From the NCBI GenBank assembly GCA_947629045.1, contig CANRCF010000008.1:1-50652 (forward strand): a stretch of DNA of 50,652 nt, read 5' to 3'. The position numbers and the translations under genes were made by a program. Below the pieces are notes generated by a model. It saw nothing but the letters and a program-made list of their open reading frames with translations, was not told where the DNA came from and did no database searches. Positions 1 through 7,888 of this stretch are shown piece after piece (position 1 is the stretch's first letter; every line of letters begins with the position of its first letter). The DNA is from an uncultured Clostridia bacterium. Lineage in GTDB: Bacteria; Bacillota; Clostridia; TANB77; CAG-508.

Positions 1-489
1 CAAAATCAAGATACTAATATTATGCCCGAAGAAAAAGAAATAAGTAATTTTTCTACAAAAATTCTTATTGATGATGATAACAGAGATACAAATTTAAAGT
101 TAACTGCTTCTAAAATAAATGGAACTGTTATTAATCCAAATGAAACTTTTTCTTTTAATGAAATTGCTGGAAACCCCACACCTGATAAAGGTTATGAAAA
201 AGCTGGTATATTTGTAAATGGCAAAAAGGAAAAAGGCTATGGTGGTGGAAATTGTCAAGTGAGTACCACTATTTATGATGCTGTTCTAAAAGTAAAAGGT
301 TTAGAAGTAACTGAAAGGCATGAACATGGGAAAGAAGTTGGATATGTTAAGCAAGGAAAAGATGCAACAGTTGTCTATGATGAATTAGATTTAAAATTTA
401 AAAACAATTTAGAGAACGCAATTAAATTGTATGTTGATGTTACAGAAGAAAAAATAAATGTTAAAATTGTAGAGCTAATAAATAGCTAA
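1..489 (+). CDS. VanW-domain protein, 5'-truncated by the window edge
   Basis: The reading frame is open from base 1, so only the C-terminal part is present; the first ATG at 22 is probably internal. The piece shows the VanW-family signature: a stretch beginning FSTKI, an 'NPNETFSFNE' motif, and the hallmark GGGNCQVSTTIYDAV near residue 75 of the visible part. VanW proteins are cell-envelope proteins of unproven biochemistry, often found with peptidoglycan genes in Clostridia and named after an accessory gene of VanB-type vancomycin resistance clusters. The downstream carboxypeptidase fits an envelope role. No other van genes are seen, so resistance should not be inferred. Confidence 0.85.
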   Translation, partial: QNQDTNIMPEEKEISNFSTKILIDDDNRDTNLKLTASKINGTVINPNETFSFNEIAGNPTPDKGYEKAGIFVNGKKEKGYGGGNCQVSTTIYDAVLKVKGLEVTERHEHGKEVGYVKQGKDATVVYDELDLKFKNNLENAIKLYVDVTEEKINVKIVELINS

Positions 490-514
490 TCTATTAAAAT
501 TTGGTCTAAAATTG

Positions 515-558
515 AACTTCCATAAATAAGATTTAATAACATCTTATTTATGGAGGTT
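515..558 (+). promoter_or_regulatory. Hairpin that buries the dacF Shine-Dalgarno sequence; also terminator-like
   Basis: Bases 515-532 pair with 541-558: 18 bp with one G-U in RNA, 13 of them an uninterrupted perfect inverted repeat (520-532 with 541-553), and an 8-nt loop. The 3' arm contains the GGAGG at 552-556 that serves the next gene, and is followed by a short T-run. The same hairpin can therefore end the VanW transcript and, on any read-through transcript, hide the ribosome-binding site of the next gene. Confidence 0.6.
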
Positions 559-561
559 TTT

Positions 562-1863
562 ATGTTGAAAAAATCCACTTTTATGCACAAAAACAATAAT
601 ATTTTTCTAAAAAATTATAAAATAATAACTATAATGCTTTTATTTTTATTTATATTTTCTCCAATTATATATGCTCAAGATAGTGTCTATGTGTGGTCTT
701 CCGAATCATCAGAATTAAAAACAAATAATGAGGTTTCATCTTCGATTTCATCAAGTAATGAAACTCATCAAACTTCCACTTCTCCTACTGATTTAAGTTT
801 AGAATCAGGTGGTGCTGTTTTAATTGAACAGAATTCTGGAAAAGTTTTATATGATCATAATATGCACGAGCAATTAAGGCCTGCAAGTGTAACAAAAGTA
901 ATGACAATTTTGCTTATAATGGAAGCTATTGATTCTGGCACTATTTCATACACTGATAAAATTCCTTGCTCTGAAAATGCAGCTAGTATGGGTGGCTCAC
1001 AAATTTGGTTAGATGTACGAGAAGAATTAACTGTTGATGAAATGCTAAAAGCTATTTGTGTAGTTTCAGCAAATGATTGCACTGTTGCAATGGCAGAATA
1101 CTTGGCAGGCTCAGAAGAAGCTTTTGTTCAAAAAATGAACGAAAAGGCAAAAAGCCTTGGTATGAATGATACTACATTCAAAAACTGTCATGGTATTGAT
1201 GAAGATGGTCATGTAACTTCGCCTTATGATATTGCACTAATGTCTAGAGAGCTTTTGACTAAACACCCTGATATTACTAAATATACTACTATTTGGATGG
1301 ATTCTTTAAGAGATGGTAAATCAGAATTAGTTAATACTAATAAATTAATTCGTAATTATAAAGGTGCAACTGGTTTAAAAACTGGCTCAACTTCTGTTGC
1401 TTTATATAATTTATCTGCTAGTGCTACTCGTGATGACTTATCTTTAATTGCTGTTATAATGAAAGCTCCAAGCACCAAAGTTCGTTTTGCAGAGGCTCAA
1501 AAGTTATTAGATTATGGATTTAATCATTATGAATATAAAAAGCTTGCTAGCAAAGGTGAAGCTGTAAAATCTATTATTGTTAATAAAGGTATTGAGTCAC
1601 AAGTAAATGGAATTTTGGAAACTGATAGTGGTGTTTTAATTGAAAAAGGTCAAAACAAAGACATAGAGCAAATTATAGAGTTACCTGATATTGTTTCTAG
1701 TCCTATTACTAAAGGAGATATTCTTGGAAATATTACATACACTCTAAATGGAGAAGAAATTGGAAAAGTAAATGTTATAGCGGAAAATTCTATTGAAAGA
1801 ATTGGCTTAGTTTCTATGATTGAGCATGTTTATTTAAAGTGGTTCACACTTTTCAGAGTCTAA
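562..1863 (+). CDS. dacF: D-alanyl-D-alanine carboxypeptidase (DacF/PBP5-like)
   Basis: This penicillin-binding protein trims the terminal D-Ala from peptidoglycan pentapeptides outside the membrane. The three active-site motifs of the S11 peptidase family are present: SVTK (residues 109-112 from the ATG at 562), SAND, and KTGS in a 'GLKTGST' context. An N-terminal hydrophobic segment (about 22-38) precedes a Ser/Thr-rich linker. The C-terminal part looks like the beta-rich PBP5 tail, ending in an amphipathic membrane-binding helix. The ATG at 562 is preferred over the one at 550 because GGAGG at 552-556 lies 5 nt before it and overlaps the upstream ATG. In sporulating clostridia such enzymes act in vegetative wall or cortex modification; which applies here is not visible. 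Confidence 0.92.
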   Translation: MLKKSTFMHKNNNIFLKNYKIITIMLLFLFIFSPIIYAQDSVYVWSSESSELKTNNEVSSSISSSNETHQTSTSPTDLSLESGGAVLIEQNSGKVLYDHNMHEQLRPASVTKVMTILLIMEAIDSGTISYTDKIPCSENAASMGGSQIWLDVREELTVDEMLKAICVVSANDCTVAMAEYLAGSEEAFVQKMNEKAKSLGMNDTTFKNCHGIDEDGHVTSPYDIALMSRELLTKHPDITKYTTIWMDSLRDGKSELVNTNKLIRNYKGATGLKTGSTSVALYNLSASATRDDLSLIAVIMKAPSTKVRFAEAQKLLDYGFNHYEYKKLASKGEAVKSIIVNKGIESQVNGILETDSGVLIEKGQNKDIEQIIELPDIVSSPITKGDILGNITYTLNGEEIGKVNVIAENSIERIGLVSMIEHVYLKWFTLFRV

Positions 1864-1968
1864 ACACTTGAAGAACATAGATATCACAAATACAAATATT
1901 AGAAAAATGCTAAAAGTATAAATTTGAAAAAACAAATATTAAAAATCATAATTTTTTTAAACATAAAT

Positions 1969-2015
1969 AAAAGAAGTATAATTAAGCTCATATCAAGCTT
2001 TTTTATACTTCTTTT
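1969..2015. terminator. Bidirectional terminator between dacF and mscL
   Basis: AAAAGAAGTATAA (1969-1981) pairs perfectly with 2003-2015. A smaller AAGCT/AGCTT hairpin lies in the loop, and T-runs follow on both strands. It sits between two converging genes and can serve both. Confidence 0.75.
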
Positions 2016-2042
2016 TTAGTTTTATTTTTCTAAAAAATTAAT

Positions 2043-2480
2043 TTATTTTACTTCTTGTTTTTCTTTTAATAAATCTCTTATTTCTTCTAGTAGAACTGTA
2101 TTTGGCTCTTTTACAGGCTCTGGAGCTGGCTCTTCTTCTTTCTTAGTAAATTTTTTCATAATTTTTACAATAAAGAATATACAAACAGCTATAATTAAAA
2201 AGTCTATTACATTTTGTAAGAAGTTTCCATAAGTTATTGTTGCTTCTCCTATTTTAATATTTAAGTTTGAAAAGTTTATTCCTCCAATTATTACACCAAT
2301 TATTGGCATTAATATATCATCTACTATTGATGATACTATTTTCCCAAATGCTGAACCTATAATTACACCAACTGCTAAGTCCATTACATTCCCTTTAGCT
2401 ATAAATTTTTTAAACTCTGAAAATGTTTTGCTACCTTTTTTTAATATCTCTTCTTTCTTTTCTTCAATATTTTTGTCCAT
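2043..2480 (-). CDS. mscL: Large-conductance mechanosensitive channel MscL
   Basis: MscL forms a homopentameric membrane pore that opens under high membrane tension and releases solutes during hypo-osmotic shock. The 145-aa length is normal. Visible features are the conserved first transmembrane helix ([20 protein letters not shown], following [10 protein letters not shown]), a periplasm-side loop, the second helix (about residues 88-108), and a charged C-terminal helix ending in a conserved-looking LLEEIRDLL bundle after a Pro/Glu-rich linker. A GGAG lies about 11 nt before the ATG. It appears monocistronic. Confidence 0.95.
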   Translation of the reverse strand: MDKNIEEKKEEILKKGSKTFSEFKKFIAKGNVMDLAVGVIIGSAFGKIVSSIVDDILMPIIGVIIGGINFSNLNIKIGEATITYGNFLQNVIDFLIIAVCIFFIVKIMKKFTKKEEEPAPEPVKEPNTVLLEEIRDLLKEKQEVK

Positions 2481-2615
2481 ATTTTATTATTCTCCTTTTT
2501 AGTTTTTGTTATTATATCATGTTTTTTCGACTAATGGTAGCTTTTTTAAATATTTTATGTGAATTTCTTATTTCGTTACAGAGTTTATCTTGCTCTTCTA
2601 AATTATAAAAACAAA

Positions 2616-2873
2616 TTAGTCTACTTTTTCTTTTACATCATTCAACTTTTCTAGGCATTTTTCACAAATTAGTTTTCCCTTATATTCATACAAATTTTTA
2701 GTATTTCCACAAAATGTACAATTAGGCTCATGTTTTCTTAAAATAATTGAAGCTCCATCAACATAAATCTCTAACTCTGTTTTCTCCTCAATTCCAAATT
2801 TGTTTCTTAGTTCCATTGGTAAAACAATTCTGCCTAGCTCGTCTATTTTTCTTACTATTCCTATGCTTTTCAT
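2616..2873 (-). CDS. AbrB/SpoVT-type transition-state regulator with C-terminal Cys pairs
   Basis: Residues 1-50 match the swapped-hairpin AbrB DNA-binding domain (GIVRKIDELGRIVLPMELR), as in AbrB, Abh and SpoVT, which act as dimers or tetramers on AT-rich promoters during growth transitions. The C-terminus differs from B. subtilis AbrB in having two CxxC pairs (Cys52/55 and Cys70/73) that could bind zinc. The ATG is preceded by AAAGGGGG. No operon partner is close. The targets cannot be told from sequence. Confidence 0.85.
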   Translation of the reverse strand: MKSIGIVRKIDELGRIVLPMELRNKFGIEEKTELEIYVDGASIILRKHEPNCTFCGNTKNLYEYKGKLICEKCLEKLNDVKEKVD

Positions 2874-2992
2874 AAATATCCCCCTTTAATAATTATTTTT
2901 TCCATAATTCTACATATTATTATATTTTTTATTTTCAAAAAAATCAACCCTTATAGTAGTTAAATTATATCTTTTTTATTAGATATAAATAA

Positions 2993-3025
2993 ACCCTAAT
3001 TGTTTAACTCTTTAACAATTAGGGT
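2993..3025 (-). terminator. Hairpin terminator after the tandem RHH-like gene
   Basis: ACCCTAATTGTT (from 2993) pairs with AACAATTAGGGT ending at 3025, with a short A/T loop. It lies just 3' of the minus-strand gene that ends at 3039. The T-tract on that strand is weak, so efficiency is uncertain. Confidence 0.5.
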
Positions 3026-3038
3026 ATCATACTATTGT

Positions 3039-3368
3039 TTAAATATTTACAGCATTATAAATAGCAATATTAATTAATTTGAAAATTGATAAGCCATATT
3101 TTTCTTTCATTTTTTCTAGTTCTTTGTAAGAACTTTCTCTAATAAGAAAATTATGTGGTTCTGTTTTTTCGTTTTCTGGTCTTGGATAAATTCTAACATC
3201 TTCATTTTTTATTAATTCTATTATTGAAACATTAACCATTTTATTTATTGATGCTTCATAATTTTTTGAAAGTTCCTCTAGTTTCTTATACAATGTCGAA
3301 TCCACTATTATTCTCCTTCTAACACCATTATCCTTTTTCAATAAATACTGTTCAAATATATTCACCAT
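3039..3368 (-). CDS. Small protein with two tandem ribbon-helix-helix-like repeats, function unknown
   Basis: I do not recognise a named family. The 109-aa protein has two similar halves, about residues 17-52 and 72-107. Each starts with a short beta-like stretch (RRIIVDSTLYKKLEEL; HNFLIRESSYKELEKM) followed by two helices (KMVNVSIIELI; KLINIAIYNAV). This is the pattern of ribbon-helix-helix DNA-binding domains, here as an internal duplication that could fold as a pseudo-dimer. The start at 3368 is chosen because GGAGG lies 5 nt upstream; a GTG twelve bases earlier overlaps that site. Regulation of its neighbours is possible but unproven. Confidence 0.55.
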   Translation of the reverse strand: MVNIFEQYLLKKDNGVRRRIIVDSTLYKKLEELSKNYEASINKMVNVSIIELIKNEDVRIYPRPENEKTEPHNFLIRESSYKELEKMKEKYGLSIFKLINIAIYNAVNI

Positions 3369-3667
3369 TTTTACCTCCACCTTTCTCTTTTTCTCCTCTA
3401 TTTATAAAGATATCTTTTCTTTGAAAAAAGTTGCAAAAAATATAAAAAAAATTTTTTTTATTAGAATTTTTATCTATAAAAGTAATTTTTCTTTATTTTT
3501 GAGTAATTATTTTGTTGTTTAGGTAAAAATTTGTATTGTTTACGTAATATTGTTGGATTTTTTTGGTAAATTCTTGAATTTTTTGGTATTTGGTGTTAAA
3601 ATTTCGTCAAGAGTTTTATTACTCTCGTTCTTATTTAAGAGCATTATTTGCTCTTATTATAGGATAT
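3369..3667. other. AT-rich non-coding region upstream of the secreted-protein gene
   Basis: No gene is seen here. It contains several T-rich repeats of the form TTTTTTGGTA (around 3560 and 3579) and a TAAGAGC/GCTCTTA hairpin at about 3638-3658. It probably holds the promoter of the gene at 3731, but no clear -35/-10 pair could be assigned. Confidence 0.4.
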
Positions 3668-4233
3668 ATTACAAGGTCATAGAAAAGGTCAAAAAGCAAA
3701 GCAAACAAGCAACTTAAGGAGGTATTCTTTATGAAAAAAACTTTGCGGAAAGTTTTAACACTCGTCTTGGTGTTAGTAGTTACTTTGAGTTTTACTAGCA
3801 CCGTCTATGCCGAAGGCCGCATTATGCCGCTTGCAGGAAGAGAAACATGGGACGCTGGAGGAAGATATGTTGGAAGTTTTACTCTTGAAGGTGGCAATAT
3901 CACTCCAGTAAAAACAATGGGTGCAAATGGTAAGCTTCGTGTATATGGATTTGCCAATGCAGAAAATAACGGCAATCCATGGTGGATTAGAGTTCAAATA
4001 ATCGATTATAGTACCGGAGGAGTTATTGCTGAAACTACTACTACTCCTCGTACCAGTAGTCAACAAGCTTACTCTGTTTCACTTGATGTTGTTAAGGGAC
4101 AGCAAATACAAATATATATGTCATATGTAACTTTTCCTGTTAATGATGCTAATGTAAGTATCTATTATCTATTATCAACTTAATATATCTCTAATTTTTT
4201 GTTTTAACTTACTATTTTTTATGACCTTGTAAT
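3668..4233. repeat. 14-bp perfect inverted repeat flanking the secreted-protein gene
   Basis: ATTACAAGGTCATA at 3668-3681 recurs as its exact reverse complement at 4220-4233. The two enclose the gene at 3731-4183 and about 50 nt on either side. It may be the end of a small mobile cassette or a long-range 5'/3' pairing in the mRNA. No clear target-site duplication is visible outside the arms. Confidence 0.5.
3731..4183 (+). CDS. Small secreted protein of unknown function
   Basis: The protein is 150 aa with a textbook signal peptide: MKKTLRK, a hydrophobic core (about residues 8-22), and a probable cleavage after VYA around residue 27. The mature part is about 120 aa, Gly/Thr/Asn/Tyr-rich and likely all-beta (alternating patterns such as WWIRVQIIDYS and QIQIYMSYVTF), without cysteines. 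I recognise no family. A very strong AAGGAGG lies 8-9 nt before the ATG, suggesting high expression. Its base composition is visibly richer in G/C than its neighbours, and it lies between inverted repeats, so transfer is possible. It stands next to, but opposite in strand from, a sigma/anti-sigma pair. Confidence 0.7.
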   Translation: MKKTLRKVLTLVLVLVVTLSFTSTVYAEGRIMPLAGRETWDAGGRYVGSFTLEGGNITPVKTMGANGKLRVYGFANAENNGNPWWIRVQIIDYSTGGVIAETTTTPRTSSQQAYSVSLDVVKGQQIQIYMSYVTFPVNDANVSIYYLLST

Positions 4234-4248
4234 TAAATTTCTTTTAAA

Positions 4249-4282
4249 CTAAGGGGGGGTTCAAAATAGAACACCCTCTTAG
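4249..4282 (+). terminator. Strong intrinsic terminator after the secreted-protein gene
   Basis: Bases 4249-4262 (with a run of seven G) pair with 4269-4282, 13 of 14 positions including one G-U, with a 6-nt loop, followed by CTTTTTATCTTTTT. It ends the plus-strand transcript and lies 5 nt beyond the stop of the converging anti-sigma gene. Confidence 0.8.
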
Positions 4283-4286
4283 CTTT

Positions 4287-5495
4287 TTATCTTTTTAATT
4301 TAATATTATATTCTTTTTCATTATATATAAAATGTATTTTAATTTCATCTGTGTAATCATATAAAGTCATATCTACAATATTATAATATATAATTTTATT
4401 TTCATCTTTTACTATATATTCTTCTCCATTTTCATTCAGACTGTTTGTTACATAAAATTTGGTTCCATTTGAATTTTCAATATATATATCTTTGAATATT
4501 TTATATGTATCATCTGACTCATTAATTAATTTAGTTATTAGTTCATTTGTATAACTTTTTGATTCATTTAAATTTTCATTCGTAGCTTGTTTTTCTATCT
4601 CATCTAATATTTTCTGCAAATTTTTTTCATTACTTATTTTTTCATTAAATAACATAGTTATAGATATATTGGTTCCTGTTTCATATGTTGTCACTTCTAT
4701 ATTTTCAATATCATTATTTTCTTTATATTCATAAGAATAATAAATGCTTTTTCTATTATAAATCTTTTCTTCAATTTTCTGTTTTATTTGCCATTTTCCA
4801 TTAATTTTATCAATATCATTTAAAATCATATTTTCTGCATAAATTATAATTTCCTTACTTCTCGGATATTCAATGTCATTTGTTGATAAATTATATATTA
4901 AATCTAATTGATTATTTTGCTGATTTCTTACTTTAAATCCTGCACTTGTGTTAATATTGTTATCGCTAAATTCTTTTACGTTAATATCTAATTTATTACT
5001 TTCTATAAAATCATTTAGAACCTCTTTTCCTCTAGTATGAAATAAAATTCTATTTTCTTCGTCAAGAATAATTATCTTTTCAAATTGTAATAATTTTATA
5101 TTTTCTACCTCTTGTCCATTATCAAACTTAACATTAAAACTAATGTCTAAATTATAATCATCAATAAGCATATTATTTATTTTTACTGCTATACCATTAG
5201 ATTCTTGATAAGACTCTAATCCATCCATTATATAATTATTGCTAATTGCTGTATCAACGCCTTTTCTATTATTAAATACATTCTGAATTATGGAATAACC
5301 TGCATAAACAATGCCTGATAATAAAATTAAACTACAACAAATTGCCGCAATCATTTTATAAACATAAGTATTTTTCATTTTTTTATCATTTGCATATAAA
5401 GCTTTTTCAATTGCAATTTTGTACTCTTTTGGTTCATAAATTTTGCCTGAAATTACTCTTGAAATTTCTTTTTCTATGTCGTTGTTATCATTCAT
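4287..5495 (-). CDS. Membrane-anchored anti-sigma-factor-like protein (DUF4179-type)
   Basis: This 402-aa protein has a short cytoplasmic N-terminus (about 1-47, the expected sigma-binding part), one transmembrane helix (about 48-70) and a large extracytoplasmic region rich in Asn, Ile and Glu. The layout fits DUF4179-type proteins encoded after ECF sigma genes in Firmicutes, which are regarded as anti-sigma factors. The start codon overlaps the sigma gene's stop by 4 bp (ATGA), so the two are translationally coupled. The sensed signal is unknown. No close match to RsiW or RsiV catalytic features is visible, so mechanism by analogy only. Confidence 0.72.
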   Translation of the reverse strand: MNDNNDIEKEISRVISGKIYEPKEYKIAIEKALYANDKKMKNTYVYKMIAAICCSLILLSGIVYAGYSIIQNVFNNRKGVDTAISNNYIMDGLESYQESNGIAVKINNMLIDDYNLDISFNVKFDNGQEVENIKLLQFEKIIILDEENRILFHTRGKEVLNDFIESNKLDINVKEFSDNNINTSAGFKVRNQQNNQLDLIYNLSTNDIEYPRSKEIIIYAENMILNDIDKINGKWQIKQKIEEKIYNRKSIYYSYEYKENNDIENIEVTTYETGTNISITMLFNEKISNEKNLQKILDEIEKQATNENLNESKSYTNELITKLINESDDTYKIFKDIYIENSNGTKFYVTNSLNENGEEYIVKDENKIIYYNIVDMTLYDYTDEIKIHFIYNEKEYNIKLKR

Positions 5496-6022
5496 GCCTT
5501 TATCCCTCCTTTATAATTCATTTTTATATTCTTTCTTGCTCTTGAAAGTTTACTTTTTACTGTATTTTCTTTCATATTTAATATTTTACTTATTTCCTTA
5601 GTAGTATAATTTTCGTTATAAGATAAAATTATGACCATTCTTTCTTCATAGCTTAAATCTTTAATCATTTCATTAAAATCTAAAGTATTGTTAATTGCAT
5701 CTATATCATTCTCTTCTGTTATATACGCATACGATTCATCAAAATCTTCATGCGTTTCATTTTCTTTTTTCTTCTTTTTGTATTTTTTATTGCAATTATT
5801 AATTAATATTTTTGATATCCAAGGTTTAAACTTTGACGGATCTTTTAACTGTTTTATATTTCTATAAGCTTCTATCATTGTTTCTTGTATTACATCCTGT
5901 ATATCTTCTTCTATTGATAATCTAGATTTTGCTATTTTATATAAGTCATTTCTTATCTCTAGAATTAGGTTTGTAAAAGCTTCTTTATCTCCTTTCTTAG
6001 CCTTTAGCACTAATTCATCCAA
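5492..6022 (-). CDS. ECF-type RNA polymerase sigma factor (sigma-70 family)
   Basis: The 176-aa protein has region 2 at about residues 20-65 (DIQDVIQETMIEAYRNIKQL, the core-binding/-10 part) and region 4 at about 118-168 (EERMVIILSYNENYTTKEIS then a helix-turn-helix and KSKLSRARKNIK). Region 3 is absent, as in extracytoplasmic-function sigmas. It resembles the SigV/SigW group of Firmicutes. The frame starts at a TTG at 6022 with GGAG 10 nt upstream; no in-frame ATG fits. It is co-transcribed and overlapping with the membrane anti-sigma gene, so its activity is probably released by an envelope signal. Confidence 0.88.
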   Translation of the reverse strand: MDELVLKAKKGDKEAFTNLILEIRNDLYKIAKSRLSIEEDIQDVIQETMIEAYRNIKQLKDPSKFKPWISKILINNCNKKYKKKKKENETHEDFDESYAYITEENDIDAINNTLDFNEMIKDLSYEERMVIILSYNENYTTKEISKILNMKENTVKSKLSRARKNIKMNYKGGIKA

Positions 6023-6222
6023 ACGAACTCATCTCCTTATATTACTACTTTTTATTCTACATATTTTTGCAAGTTCAAATTAACACTTAAATTATATATT
6101 GTTTTTTAAATTTATACAATACTATTTTACATTTTATGGTAATTTTATAACATTAAGTGAAATTATTATTTTTAAATATAAGTTAATATTTTTGTTTATA
6201 TATAAGCCTTTATGCACTTTTC

Positions 6223-6238
6223 ACACTAGTGTTAACAC
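6223..6238. promoter_or_regulatory. Two overlapping palindromes upstream of the XRE gene, possible operator
   Basis: ACACTAGTGT (6223-6232) and GTGTTAACAC (6229-6238) are each perfect 10-bp palindromes sharing GTGT. They lie 65-80 bp before the XRE regulator's ATG in an otherwise AT-rich 281-bp gap (6023-6303) that also holds the divergent sigma-operon upstream region. An autoregulatory operator is a plausible reading but is not demonstrated. Confidence 0.35.
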
Positions 6239-6303
6239 GGTATCGACATATTTTATATATAATTTTTATGAAATATATAGATTAAAAAAAGAAGGTTTGA
6301 TTC

Positions 6304-6570
6304 ATGAAAAATTGTGGTAAATATGAAGACAATCTAAATGTTATTGGATCTATTTTGAGGGAAAAACGTAAAGAAAAAAAAATATCCCTTGAAGTCCTTT
6401 CTACAAAGTTACTTTTACTAGGTGTTAATATACCCGTAACTTGTTTACATAGAATAGAAAACAATCAAAGGACTGTCAGGGATTATGAAATTTGTGCACT
6501 TGCTGTTGCATTAAATATTGATGTAATGGAATTTCTTGGTCCTATGACAAATAGATTCAAAGTATCTTAA
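6304..6570 (+). CDS. XRE-family helix-turn-helix regulator
   Basis: The 88-aa protein is essentially one Cro/CI-type DNA-binding domain: IGSILREKRKEKKISLEVLSTKL..., a recognition-helix region around VTCLHRIENNQR, and a final helix 'ALAVALNIDVMEFLG'. No ligand or dimerisation domain follows. The nearest ribosome-binding site is AGAAGG, 9-10 nt upstream. It is monocistronic, ending at a strong hairpin, and is divergent from the sigma operon. Similar single-domain proteins occur both on the chromosome and on mobile elements; the target is unknown. Confidence 0.8.
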   Translation: MKNCGKYEDNLNVIGSILREKRKEKKISLEVLSTKLLLLGVNIPVTCLHRIENNQRTVRDYEICALAVALNIDVMEFLGPMTNRFKVS

Positions 6571-6596
6571 TATAATTTATAAATTTTATAACAAAA

Positions 6597-6646
6597 AAAT
6601 GTAGTAAATAAATGGACAAATATTCTCTCTATTATTTACTACATTT
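6597..6646. terminator. Bidirectional terminator between the XRE gene and gerW
   Basis: AAATGTAGTAAATAA (6597-6611) pairs perfectly (15 bp) with 6632-6646 across a 20-nt loop. A-rich sequence lies on the left and T-rich on the right. The two flanking genes converge on it. Confidence 0.7.
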
Positions 6647-6654
6647 ATTTTTAA

Positions 6655-7302
6655 TTATTCATCATAATCGCCTGAATCTACATCTTCAGTTTCGTCGTAT
6701 TCATAATCATATATTGGTGTAGTTTCTGGTCTTAGTATTTTTGTGCGTTTTGGCCTTGTTTTTGTTATAACGCTGTTATAAGCTTCATTATCTTCTTGCA
6801 TATCCTCTAAAGTTTCTTTAACTTCCCTTCTTATTTTATCTTTGCTTCTTTGTTCTTCTTTTCTTTCTTCTCTCTTTTCCTCTTTCTTATTTTGCATTGT
6901 TTTGTTAAGCATTGCATTTGCTTTTTCTAATAAGTCTGGTACATAATCTAATAGCTTGTCTATAGATGAACAATGCTCTACTGGTAATAATTTTACGTTA
7001 TTTTGTTGTACCACTAAAAATGCAACTGGAGAAATTGACACACCTGCTCCGCTACCACCACCAAATGGAAGTCTGTACTGAATTGCTTCCTCTTTTTCCT
7101 TTTTAGTATATTCGTCAATAGTTTCTCCTTTAAATTCACTTCCACCTGCTGCAAATCCGAATCCGACTTTTGAAATTGGTATGATAACAATATTATTGCT
7201 AGTTTCTATTGGTTCTCCTATAATAGTATTTACATCTATCATGTCTTGAATACTATTCATAGCTGTAACCATAAGATTTTCTATTGGATGTTGTTCGTTC
7301 AT
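6655..7302 (-). CDS. gerW: GerW-family sporulation protein (YtfJ)
   Basis: The conserved YtfJ/GerW core covers about residues 1-115: an N-terminal helix (HPIENLMVTAMNSIQDMID), 'IIPISKVGFGFAAGG', and the Gly-rich LPFGGGSGAGVSISPVAFLVV. In B. subtilis this forespore-expressed protein contributes to L-alanine germination. Unusually, a long Lys/Glu-rich segment and an acidic tail (ending SGDYDE) follow the core. I prefer the ATG at 7302 by family N-terminus; a GTG at 7311 is also possible, and the spacing to AAAGGAAG is imperfect for both. It overlaps the DUF2953 gene, as its ytfI-ytfJ relatives adjoin. Confidence 0.88.
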   Translation of the reverse strand: MNEQHPIENLMVTAMNSIQDMIDVNTIIGEPIETSNNIVIIPISKVGFGFAAGGSEFKGETIDEYTKKEKEEAIQYRLPFGGGSGAGVSISPVAFLVVQQNNVKLLPVEHCSSIDKLLDYVPDLLEKANAMLNKTMQNKKEEKREERKEEQRSKDKIRREVKETLEDMQEDNEAYNSVITKTRPKRTKILRPETTPIYDYEYDETEDVDSGDYDE

Positions 7303-7888
7303 TTTTATCACTTCTTCCTTTCTTTGAAAAGATATATATTACATTTATAATATGTACCATTTTTAACTGAATTATACAATTTAAGTTAATTTTGTATAAA
7401 TTTTTATTTTGGAATATTGGATTTATTTGGTACTTATAACTATTTTGTAATTTTTCTGATTTTGGAATAATGTTCGGAAGTATTATAGAAATAATAGATG
7501 CAACTAAAGCTACTGTAAATGCTGTGGTTATAGGGCTTTCTAGTCCTATTTCTGCATATAAATTTAAGTATGAAACTTCTGGTACTAATTTTTTTAGTAC
7601 TTTAAGATCTTCTAATTTAAAATCTTTTTCAAATTTTTTAAGGTCTATCTTTGCTAGTGGTTTTTCTAATAATTTTTTAACTTTTTCTTCATTTAAAGAT
7701 ATTTTTAACCACTTAATGTATTTAAAAGCTTTTAGTGAAATTTCTATTTTATAATGTGTTTTTTGCTTTTCTGGAATATTGCTTGCTAAAAGTTCTTTTA
7801 CATTTATTACTAGAGATGAATTAATTATTAAAAATACTACTAATAATAGTAAAATTAGTACTGCTAAAAAAATAAAAACTAATACCAT
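7253..7888 (-). CDS. DUF2953 protein (YtfI-like)
   Basis: The 211-aa protein has an N-terminal transmembrane helix (about 2-26), a beta-rich middle, a second hydrophobic stretch (about 122-142) and a C-terminal part resembling DUF2953. Such proteins are normally encoded directly before ytfJ/gerW in Firmicutes, as here, and are of unknown function, presumably in the sporulation mother-cell or forespore envelope. AAAGGAGG lies 5 nt before the ATG. Its 3' end overlaps the gerW start by about 50 nt, an unusually long overlap that makes coupled translation likely. The 187-bp gap before it (7889-8075) contains no gene. Confidence 0.72.
   Translation of the reverse strand: MVLVFIFLAVLILLLLVVFLIINSSLVINVKELLASNIPEKQKTHYKIEISLKAFKYIKWLKISLNEEKVKKLLEKPLAKIDLKKFEKDFKLEDLKVLKKLVPEVSYLNLYAEIGLESPITTAFTVALVASIISIILPNIIPKSEKLQNSYKYQINPIFQNKNLYKINLNCIIQLKMVHIINVIYIFSKKGRSDKNERTTSNRKSYGYSYE

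Noticed and set aside
1-489. Vancomycin-resistance gene cluster
   Set aside because: A lone VanW-domain gene is common in clostridia; no vanA/B ligase, vanH, vanX or vanRS-like genes are seen.
2423-2608. Hydrophobic 61-codon plus-strand frame near mscL
   Set aside because: It overlaps the mscL start in antisense; the Phe/Leu-rich content is the usual mirror of an A-rich coding strand.
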